Below, one piece after another: positions 14,203 to 21,096 of a DNA stretch of 64,000 nt. Where the stretch lies: the NCBI GenBank assembly GCA_002434305.1, contig DJJU01000006.1:310001-374000 (forward strand). The letters are read 5' to 3'. Origin of the DNA: Alicycliphilus sp. UBA6560. Its GTDB lineage: Bacteria; Pseudomonadota; Gammaproteobacteria; Burkholderiales; Burkholderiaceae_C. The translations under genes and the position numbers were made by a program. Under the pieces are notes generated by a model, which was not told the origin of the DNA, did not search any database, and saw only the letters and a list, made by a program, of their open reading frames with translations. The stretch's first letter is position 1. Each line of letters starts with the position of its first letter.

Positions 14203-15502
14203 GCCGGGCCTGCCGGCTGGCGCCCAGGCCTGGTGGGCGCTGCGCTTCACACCCCGGGCGGCGCTGCTGGAGGAGGCGCTGGTGCTGGAGGTCTCCAGCA
14301 CCGCCCGCCTGTGGGGCGGCATGGCGGCGCTGCGCGCCCGGCTGCGCCAGGCCGCGCCCGAACACGAGGGCCCTCAACTCTGGGCCGAGGCGGCCACCGC
14401 CTGGCAGGCGCTGGCCCTGCTGCGTCTGCAGTGCGCCGGCCGGCCGCTGCCGAGGCGCCTGCCGCACGACCTACCGGTGGACACCCTCAGCGCCCTGCGC
14501 CCGCACGCCCAGGCCCTGGCGCACCTGGGCTGCCGCACCTGGGGCGCGCTGCGCGAACTGCCCCGCGCTGGGCTGGCGCGGCGCTTCGGTCAGCCCTGCC
14601 TGCAGGCGCTGGACGCCGCCTGGGGCGAGGCCGACCCGGGCTGGCAATGGCTGACCCTGCCCGAGCACTTCACCCTGCAGGTCGAGCTGCCGGCCCTGGC
14701 GGAGTCCGCCTCCGCGCTGCTGTGGACCGGCCAGCGCCTGCTGGACGCCCTGCAGGGCTGGCTGCAGGCGCGCCAGCAGGGCGTGCTGGAGCTGGAGCTG
14801 GCCTGGCACCACGACCTGCGCCGCGTCGACGGCGTGGTGCTGCCGCCCTGGCAGGCGCTGCGGCTGCGCACCGCCGAGCCGCTGCAGGACACGGCCCACC
14901 TGCGCCGTTTGCTGGCCGAGCACCTGGCCCACCAGCGCCTGGCCGCGCCCGTGGACCGGCTGGCCCTGCGCAGCCTGCAGACAGCCCCGCTGGCACCGGC
15001 CAGCCACAGCCTGCTGGCGCCGGCGCAGGGCGAGGGCGCCGCGGCCGGGGCCGAACCCTGGCACCAGCTGGTCGAGCGCCTGTCCGCCCGCCTGGGCGCC
15101 GCCAGCGTGCAGCTGCCCGTGGCCGGGGACGACCACCGGCCCGAGCGCATGCAGCGCTGGCAGCCAGCCCTGAGCCCAGCCGCCGCAAGCCGGGCAGGGC
15201 GGGGCGACGGCTCCGCGGCCGGCGCCGCCCGTGCCGCACTGTGGCCGCCCTGGCTGCTGCGCCCGCCCCGGCCGCTGGCCCAGCAGGGCGACCGCCCCTG
15301 CCTGCGCGGGCAGGCGCTGCGCCTGCTGGCCGGTCCCGAGCGGGTGGAGAGCGGCTGGTGGGAGGGCGCGGCCGAGCAGGGCGACGGCCAGGGTCTGGTG
15401 CGGCGCGACTACTTCGTGGCGCACAACGACGCGGCGGGCTGGGTCTGGATCTACCGCGACCGCGCCAGCGGCGGCTGGTTTTTGCACGGGGTGTACGCAT
15501 GA
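14168..15502 (+). CDS. imuB: Inactive Y-family polymerase-like protein ImuB
   Basis: A 444-residue DinB/UmuC-related protein. In the ImuB family the catalytic acidic residues are lost and the protein serves as a clamp-binding hub for ImuA and DnaE2. The start MCWLAWLLP at 14168 matches the usual MLWIAL-type ImuB N terminus, and LEVSSTARLWGG (about residues 46-57) sits where an active polymerase would carry its catalytic acidic cluster. The little-finger and C-terminal region ends GGWFLHGVYA, as in relatives. A glycine/alanine-rich linker lies at about residues 335-355. Its stop overlaps the dnaE2 ATG (ATGA), completing a tightly coupled three-gene operon under LexA. Confidence 0.87.
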   Translation: MCWLAWLLPTPEPGLPAGAQAWWALRFTPRAALLEEALVLEVSSTARLWGGMAALRARLRQAAPEHEGPQLWAEAATAWQALALLRLQCAGRPLPRRLPHDLPVDTLSALRPHAQALAHLGCRTWGALRELPRAGLARRFGQPCLQALDAAWGEADPGWQWLTLPEHFTLQVELPALAESASALLWTGQRLLDALQGWLQARQQGVLELELAWHHDLRRVDGVVLPPWQALRLRTAEPLQDTAHLRRLLAEHLAHQRLAAPVDRLALRSLQTAPLAPASHSLLAPAQGEGAAAGAEPWHQLVERLSARLGAASVQLPVAGDDHRPERMQRWQPALSPAAASRAGRGDGSAAGAARAALWPPWLLRPPRPLAQQGDRPCLRGQALRLLAGPERVESGWWEGAAEQGDGQGLVRRDYFVAHNDAAGWVWIYRDRASGGWFLHGVYA

Positions 15503-18500
15503 GGCCCGCGCCGCCCCCGCTGCCCGCCTATGTCGAGCTGCACGCGCTGAGCTGCTTTTCCTTCCAGCGCGGGGCCTCGCACCCGCACGAGCTGGTGCAG
15601 CGCGCCCAGGCCCTGGGCTACGGCGCGCTGGCGCTGACGGATGAATGCTCCGTCGCCGGCCTGGTGCGCGCCCACGTCGCCGCGCGCGAGGCCGGGCTCA
15701 AGCTGATCGCCGGCAGCGAATTCCTGTGGGACGGCGTGCGCGTCGTGGCCCTGGCGCGCGACCTGCAGGGCTGGGGCGGACTGTGCGAATTCATCACCGC
15801 CGCCCGCGCCGGCGCCCGGCCGGGGCAGGGCGGCTACCGCGTGGACGCGCACTCGCCCTGGGCGCTGCTGGCCGGCTGCGAGATCTTGCTGGCCCCGCAG
15901 CGCGAGGCGCTGCCGGACGCTTCTGATTTGATAGCTGCCAGCGCTTGTCTGGAGCGCGTTGCAGCCGTTTTTGGCATGAAATGCTGGATCGCCGTGGAGC
16001 TGCACTTGGCCGGCGACGACGCCCTGTGGCTGCACACCCTGGAGCAGTCTGGCGCGCGCCTGGGCCTGCCGCTGGTGGCGGCCGGCGACGTGCAGCTGCA
16101 CGCGCGCAGCCGCAAGCCCCTGCACGACGTGATGACCGCCGTGCGCCTGGGCCGCAGCGTGGCCGAGTGCGGCCGCGAGCTGGCCGCCCACGCCGAGAGG
16201 CGCCTGCGCCCGCGCAGCCAGCTGGCCGGCATCTACCCGCCCGCGCTGCTGGCCGCCACGCTGGAGGTGGCCGGGCGCTGCAACTTCAGCCTGCATGAGA
16301 TCCGCTACCGCTACCCGAAGGAAAGCGTGCTGCCCGGCATGACCGCCGCGCAGACCCTGGCTTGGTTGACCCAGGAGGGCGCCCGCTCCCGCTATCCCAC
16401 GGGCGTGCCCGAGAAGGTGCGCGAGACCATCGCGCGCGAGCTGGCGCTGATCGAGGAGTGCGGCTACGAGATGTACTTCCTGACCGTGCACGACATCGTG
16501 CGCTACGCGCGCAGCGAGGGCATCTTGTGCCAGGGACGCGGCTCGGCGGCCAACTCGGCCGTGTGCTACTGCCTGGGCATCACGGCGGTGGACCCGGAGC
16601 ACTCGCAGCTGCTGTTCGAGCGCTTCATCAGCCGAGAGCGCGGCGAGCCGCCGGACATCGACGTGGACTTCGAGCACGAACGGCGCGAGAAGGTCATCCA
16701 GTACATCTACAGCCGCTACGGACGCGAGCGTGCCGCGCTGACGGCCGTGGTCATCAGCTACCGCTCACGCAGCGCACTGCGCGACGTGGGCAAGGCGCTG
16801 GGCGTGGCGCCGGCGCTGATCGACGCCTTTGCCAAGGACCACCACTGGTTTGACGACCTGCGCGCCGTGGAGCACCTGCAGGCGCTGGCGCAGCAGCTGG
16901 ACCAGCCGCTGCCCCCGCGCCAGGCCACGCTGTGGCTGGAGCTGGCGCGCGAGCTGCGCGGCATGCCGCGCCACCTGAGCCAGCACGTGGGCGGCTTCGT
17001 GCTGACCGAGGACCGCCTGACCCGGCTGGTGCCCGTGCAGCCCGCCACCATGGAGCAGCGCTCCATCATCCAGTGGGACAAGGACGACCTGGACGAGGTC
17101 AAGCTGCTGAAGGTGGACGTGCTGGCCCTGGGCATGCTCACCGCCCTGCGCCGCGCGCTGGACGCCCGGGCGGCGCTGCGCGGCCCCCTCTGGGGCCTGG
17201 CCGACATCCCGCAGGAAGACCCCGCCACCTACCGCATGGTCTGCGCGGCCGACACCGTGGGCGTGTTCCAGATCGAGAGCCGCGCCCAGATGGGCATGCT
17301 GCCGCGCCTGCAGCCGCGCACGTTCTACGACCTGGTGGTGCAGGTGGCCATCGTGCGGCCCGGGCCCATCCAGGGCGGCATGGTGCACCCGTACCTGCAG
17401 GCGCGCACGCATCAGCGCGCCCTCGCCCGGGCCGGGCACAGCGGCCCGTATCCGCTGGAATTTCCGCAACTGGCGCACGTGCTGGAGCGCACCCTGGGCG
17501 TGCCCATCTTCCAGGAGCAGGTCATGCAGATCGCCATCGCCGCGGCCGGCTTCACGCCGGGCGAGGCCGACGAGCTGCGCCGCTCCATGGCCGCCTGGCG
17601 GCGCAAGGGCGGGGTACACCGCTTCGAGGACAAGCTCAAGAGCGGCATGGCCGAACGCGGCTATCCGCCGGAATTCGCCGAGCGGCTGTTCCAGCAGATC
17701 CTGGGCTTTGGCGAATACGGCTTTCCCGAAAGCCACGCCGCCAGCTTCGCGTCCCTCGTGTACGCCAGCGCCTGGCTCAAGTGCCACGAGCCGGCCTGCT
17801 TTCTGATGGGGCTGCTCAACGCCCAGCCCATGGGTTTTTATCCGCCGGCGCAACTGGTGCAGGACGCGCGCCGCCACGGCGTGCGCGTGCTGCCCGTGGA
17901 CGTGCTGGCCAGCGATGTGGACAGCACGCTGGAGTTGCCCCTGGAGCCGCTGCCGCACGCTGCATCCGATGACCCCGCGGCGCCCCAGCCCGCCGTGCGC
18001 CTGGGTCTGCGCCTGGTCGCGCGCCTGCCCCTGCCGGCGGCCGAGCGGCTGGTGCAGGCGCGCCGCCAGGGCGGCCCTTTTTCCAGCACCGAAGACCTGG
18101 CCCTGCGCGCCGGGCTGGCGCGCACCGACCTGCAGGCCCTGGCCGCGGCCGACGCGCTGCGCGCCCTGTCGGGCCACCGGCGCCAGCAGATGTGGGACGC
18201 TGCCGCGCACCAGCCGCCCCCGCCGCTCTTGCGCAGCGCGCCGCTGCGCGAGGCCACCCTGGCCCTGCCCGCCGCGCCCGAGGGCGAGGACATCACCTTC
18301 GACTACGCCGCTACTGGCCTCACGCTGCGCCGCCACCCGCTGGCCCTGCTGCGCCCGCAGCTGGAACGCCTGCGCGTGCGCACGGCGCTGCAGCTGCGCG
18401 CCGTGCCGCACGGCCCGCTGGTGCGCGCCTGCGGCATCGTCACCGTGCGCCAGCGCCCGGGCTCGGCCAAGGGCACGATGTTCGTCACGCTCGAGGACGA

Positions 18501-18723
18501 GACCGGCCCGGTCAACGTCATCGTCTGGCCGCACATGGTGGAGCGCTGGCGCACACCCCTGCTGCAGTCCCGCCTGCTGGCCGTGCAGGGCCGCTGGCAG
18601 CGCCACCAGGAGCCGGATTCGGACACGCCAGTGTGCACACTGGTGGCCGAGCGCATGCGCGACTGCACGGCGCTGCTGGGGCGGCTGGCGCAGGCGCTGG
18701 ATGGCAGCCGGGACTTTCATTGA
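15499..18723 (+). CDS. dnaE2: Error-prone DNA polymerase DnaE2 (ImuC)
   Basis: A 1074-residue C-family polymerase, the catalytic subunit of the SOS mutasome. The PHP domain begins at YVELHALSCFSFQRGASHP (about residues 11-29). The polymerase palm has CQGRGSAANSAVCYCLGIT (about 343-361) and the catalytic aspartates in PPDIDVDFEHERRE (about 384-397). A helix-hairpin-helix and an OB fold follow (KGTMFVTLEDETGPVNVIVW). It lacks the extra C-terminal replicative-clamp region of DnaE1. The start codon overlaps the imuB stop. Residues about 142-160 are encoded by a copy of the dispersed palindromic repeat in frame (see the repeat at 15923), an oddity in the PHP region. Confidence 0.93.
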   Translation: MRPAPPPLPAYVELHALSCFSFQRGASHPHELVQRAQALGYGALALTDECSVAGLVRAHVAAREAGLKLIAGSEFLWDGVRVVALARDLQGWGGLCEFITAARAGARPGQGGYRVDAHSPWALLAGCEILLAPQREALPDASDLIAASACLERVAAVFGMKCWIAVELHLAGDDALWLHTLEQSGARLGLPLVAAGDVQLHARSRKPLHDVMTAVRLGRSVAECGRELAAHAERRLRPRSQLAGIYPPALLAATLEVAGRCNFSLHEIRYRYPKESVLPGMTAAQTLAWLTQEGARSRYPTGVPEKVRETIARELALIEECGYEMYFLTVHDIVRYARSEGILCQGRGSAANSAVCYCLGITAVDPEHSQLLFERFISRERGEPPDIDVDFEHERREKVIQYIYSRYGRERAALTAVVISYRSRSALRDVGKALGVAPALIDAFAKDHHWFDDLRAVEHLQALAQQLDQPLPPRQATLWLELARELRGMPRHLSQHVGGFVLTEDRLTRLVPVQPATMEQRSIIQWDKDDLDEVKLLKVDVLALGMLTALRRALDARAALRGPLWGLADIPQEDPATYRMVCAADTVGVFQIESRAQMGMLPRLQPRTFYDLVVQVAIVRPGPIQGGMVHPYLQARTHQRALARAGHSGPYPLEFPQLAHVLERTLGVPIFQEQVMQIAIAAAGFTPGEADELRRSMAAWRRKGGVHRFEDKLKSGMAERGYPPEFAERLFQQILGFGEYGFPESHAASFASLVYASAWLKCHEPACFLMGLLNAQPMGFYPPAQLVQDARRHGVRVLPVDVLASDVDSTLELPLEPLPHAASDDPAAPQPAVRLGLRLVARLPLPAAERLVQARRQGGPFSSTEDLALRAGLARTDLQALAAADALRALSGHRRQQMWDAAAHQPPPPLLRSAPLREATLALPAAPEGEDITFDYAATGLTLRRHPLALLRPQLERLRVRTALQLRAVPHGPLVRACGIVTVRQRPGSAKGTMFVTLEDETGPVNVIVWPHMVERWRTPLLQSRLLAVQGRWQRHQEPDSDTPVCTLVAERMRDCTALLGRLAQALDGSRDFH
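15923..15979 (+). repeat. Short palindromic repeat, copy 3, translated inside dnaE2
   Basis: The run TTGATAGCTGCCAGCGCTTG (plus TC) is identical over 22 bases to copy 8 at 31068, a non-coding copy. The second arm has decayed (GGAGCGCGTTGCAGCCGTTTTTGG). It is read in frame as SDLIAASACLERVAAVFG, so the copy has been accepted as protein sequence. Confidence 0.8.
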
Positions 18724-18725
18724 GT

Positions 18726-18785
18726 TTGAAGGCAAATTGGCCTCAAACCCTTGCTGGGAGAGCGCGGGCAGCTATGCTTTTTGAC
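18726..18785 (-). repeat. Short palindromic repeat, copy 4, degenerate (after dnaE2)
   Basis: Reads TTTGAAGGCAAATTGGCCTC, then AAACCCTTGCTGGGAGAGCGCGGGCAGCTATG. The ends match the family but the central arms are decayed. It occupies much of the 177-bp gap after dnaE2; the remainder of the gap to 18900 shows no gene, only a GAGGAACCTG ribosome binding site for the next gene. Confidence 0.65.
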
Positions 18786-18900
18786 AACCGCTGTGCGGCG
18801 GCACGCGGCGCGAAAGCACCGGCAAGCGCCAGGGCCGTGCCTTGCGCCGCGAAAGCCGCCGCGGGTAAGCTGGCCGCTGGACCACTCACCGAGGAACCTG

Positions 18901-19905
18901 ATGGGCACCGAAGAAATCCGCGCCATTCTCACCATCTGCCTGCTGGCTTCGTATGCCGACGGCGACAAGCACGATCGCGAGCGCGAGCAGATCCGCCAGG
19001 TGGCCCAGGGCCTGGCGCAGGACCAGCAGGTCAACCTGCCCGGTCTGTACCAGGACGTGCTGATGCGCCGGGTGCAGTTGGCCGACGTGCTGCCCCGGCT
19101 GGCCAGCGAGCAGTCGCGCCAGCTGGCCTACGAGATGGCGGTCTGCGTCTGCGAGGCCGATGGCCAGATCAGTGCGCCGGAGCAGGCCTTTCTGGCGCAG
19201 CTGCGCGACGCCCTGGGACAGTCGACGTCCGCCGGATTCGCCGCGCAGGCCGATGCCTTGGCCACCGCACCGCTGCAGACACCCTCAGTCGCCGTGCCGG
19301 AGTGGGCGCCGGTGGGCCAGCCGGCGCCGCACCCGGGCGCCGCCGATGCGCTGGCGAGCGAGCCGGCCGCGCGCCGCACGGGCACGCTGCCTGCCGCCGA
19401 GATGGACCGCAAGATCCTCAACGCCTCCATCCTCAACGGCGCCATCGAACTGCTGCCCGAAAACCTGTCCACGCTGGCCATCATTCCGCTGCAGATGCGG
19501 CTGGTCTACCAGATCGGCCAGAGCTACGGCTACGAGCTGGACCGCGGCCACATCAAGGACCTGCTGGCGGCCTTGGGCGTGGGCCTGACGTCGCAATACC
19601 TGGAAGAGGCCGGGCGCAAACTGCTCGGCGGCCTGCTGGGCAAGGCCGGCAAGGGCCTGCTGGGCGGCCTGGGGCGCCAGGCGGTGAGCAGCGGCATGAG
19701 CTTTGCGTCCACCTACGCGCTCGGCCACGTGGCCAACCAGTACTACGCCGGCGGCCGCACCCTGAGCACGCAGATGCTGCGCGACGCCTATCAGCACGTG
19801 ATGGCCGACGGCCGCCAGCTGCAGACCCGGTACCTGCCGCAGATGCAGGAGACGGCCCGGGGTTTGAACACCGCGAAGATCATGCAGATGGTGCGGGGCG
19901 GCTGA
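18901..19905 (+). CDS. TerB-like tellurite-resistance family protein with glycine-rich C-terminal region
   Basis: A 334-residue protein. Residues 1-105 resemble a TerB domain: an all-helical, acidic fold with ASYADGDKHDREREQIR and VCEADGQISAPEQAFL, two DG-containing helices that coordinate metal in TerB proteins. A variable Ala/Pro linker (about 110-165) follows. The C-terminal half includes a glycine-zipper-like stretch (KLLGGLLGKAGKGLLGGLGR, about 240-259) and resembles membrane-associating regions of DUF697/EcsC-type proteins. A link to envelope stress or membrane association is inferred. The ATG at 18901 is 6 bases after GAGGAAC. It is followed by a bidirectional terminator. Confidence 0.65.
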   Translation: MGTEEIRAILTICLLASYADGDKHDREREQIRQVAQGLAQDQQVNLPGLYQDVLMRRVQLADVLPRLASEQSRQLAYEMAVCVCEADGQISAPEQAFLAQLRDALGQSTSAGFAAQADALATAPLQTPSVAVPEWAPVGQPAPHPGAADALASEPAARRTGTLPAAEMDRKILNASILNGAIELLPENLSTLAIIPLQMRLVYQIGQSYGYELDRGHIKDLLAALGVGLTSQYLEEAGRKLLGGLLGKAGKGLLGGLGRQAVSSGMSFASTYALGHVANQYYAGGRTLSTQMLRDAYQHVMADGRQLQTRYLPQMQETARGLNTAKIMQMVRGG

Positions 19906-19929
19906 GGCTGATTCGAGCGCGCACGTAAA

Positions 19930-19963
19930 AAAAGCCCGCTATCTTTTGGATAGCGGGCTTTTT
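19930..19963. terminator. Bidirectional intrinsic terminator between the TerB-like gene and tRNA-Thr
   Basis: An 11-bp perfect stem AGCCCGCTATC (19933-19943) / GATAGCGGGCT (19949-19959) with loop TTTTG, flanked by an A run on the left and a T run on the right. It can end the rightward TerB-like transcript and the leftward tRNA transcript. Confidence 0.93.
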
Positions 19964-19967
19964 AATT

Positions 19968-20043
19968 TGGTGCCGGAGACATGAATCGAACACGCGACCT
20001 TCTCATTACGAATGAGCTGCTCTACCGACTGAGCTACACCGGC
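19968..20043 (-). tRNA. tRNA-Thr (anticodon CGT)
   Basis: A 76-base cloverleaf with encoded CCA. The anticodon loop TTCGTAA gives anticodon CGT, reading ACG (threonine). The D arm (GCTC/GAGC) and T arm with TTCGATT are normal. Two mismatches are seen, T6-T67 in the acceptor and G27-A43 at the base of the anticodon stem, plus two G-U pairs in the T stem, so the structure is weaker than usual but conserved positions are intact. It is transcribed leftward and followed by a bidirectional terminator. Confidence 0.9.
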
Positions 20044-20054
20044 GAAGACTCAGA

Positions 20055-21062
20055 TTATATACCGCCGTGGTAGCTCGTCACGCGTTCGACCTCGTTTTTC
20101 GAGCCCAGGATGACGCTCACGCGCTGGTGCAGCTGGGTGGGCTGCACATCCAGGATGCGCTCCTTGCCGTTGGTGGCGGCGCCGCCAGCCTGCTCGACCA
20201 GCCAGCCCATGGGGTTAGCCTCGTACATCAGGCGCAGTTTGCCGGGCTTGCCCGGCTCGCGCTTGTCCCAGGGGTACATGAAGATGCCGCCGCGCATCAG
20301 GATGCGGTGCACGTCGGCCACCATGCTGGCGATCCAGCGCATGTTGAAGTTCTTAGCCCTAGGGCCTTCCTCGCCGGCCAGGCACTCGTCGATGTAGCGG
20401 CGCACCGGCGCGTCCCAGTGGCGCATGTTGCTCATGTTGATGGCGAATTCCTTCGTGTCCTCGGGGATGCGCACGTTCTCGCGCGTGAGCACGAACGAGC
20501 CCTGCTCGCGGTCCAGCGTGAACATGGCCACGCCGTCGCCCACGGTGAGCACCAGCGTGGTCTGCGGGCCGTAGATGCAGTAGCCGGCCGCCACCTGGGC
20601 CGAGCCCGGCTGCAGGAAGTCGCCCACCTGCACGCCCGGGTGGTCTTCGGGCTTCTTCAGCACGCTGAAGATGGTGCCGATGCTGACGTTCACGTCGATG
20701 TTGGACGAGCCGTCCAGCGGGTCGAACAGCAGCAGGTATTCGCCCTGCGGATAGCGGTTGGGCACGACGTAGATGCCCTCCATCTCCTCGCTGGCCATGG
20801 CCGCCAGGTGGCCGCCCCATTCGTTGGCCTCGATCAGCGTCTCGTTGGCGATGATGTCCAGCTTCTTTTGCACCTCGCCCTGCACGTTCTCGGTGCTGGC
20901 GGAGCCCATCACGTCGCCCAGTTCACCCTTGTTCACGGCCAGAGCGATGCGCTTGCAGGCGCGCGCCACCACCTCCAGCAGCAGGCGCAGCTGCGGCGGG
21001 ATGCGGCCGTGGTCGCGCTGCTGCTCGACGAGGTAGCGGGTCAGGCTGATGCGTTCGGTCAT
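20055..21062 (-). CDS. fbp: Fructose-1,6-bisphosphatase class 1
   Basis: A 335-residue gluconeogenic enzyme converting fructose 1,6-bisphosphate to fructose 6-phosphate. The metal-binding signature LLLFDPLDGSSNIDVNVSIG (about residues 114-133) is intact, as are the C-terminal substrate-binding residues in KLRLMYEANPMGWLVEQAGG. The length matches class 1 enzymes. The start at 21062 has GGGAGGA 8 bases upstream; an 8-residue upstream extension is less likely. It lies downstream of pepN, 34 bases from its stop, and is probably co-transcribed. Confidence 0.96.
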   Translation of the reverse strand: MTERISLTRYLVEQQRDHGRIPPQLRLLLEVVARACKRIALAVNKGELGDVMGSASTENVQGEVQKKLDIIANETLIEANEWGGHLAAMASEEMEGIYVVPNRYPQGEYLLLFDPLDGSSNIDVNVSIGTIFSVLKKPEDHPGVQVGDFLQPGSAQVAAGYCIYGPQTTLVLTVGDGVAMFTLDREQGSFVLTRENVRIPEDTKEFAINMSNMRHWDAPVRRYIDECLAGEEGPRAKNFNMRWIASMVADVHRILMRGGIFMYPWDKREPGKPGKLRLMYEANPMGWLVEQAGGAATNGKERILDVQPTQLHQRVSVILGSKNEVERVTSYHGGI

Positions 21063-21096
21063 TGCGGTGGTCCTCCCTTGGGTCATTACTGGATGG

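Noticed and set aside
14233..15498. An upstream extension of the dnaE2 frame by 422 codons
   Set aside because: The extension lies within imuB in another frame, is Arg/Pro/Ala-rich, and the ATG overlapping the imuB stop gives the normal DnaE2 length.
16765..18735. A 656-codon open frame opposite dnaE2
   Set aside because: Same GC-bias shadow; low-complexity Gln/Arg/His composition and no ribosome binding site.
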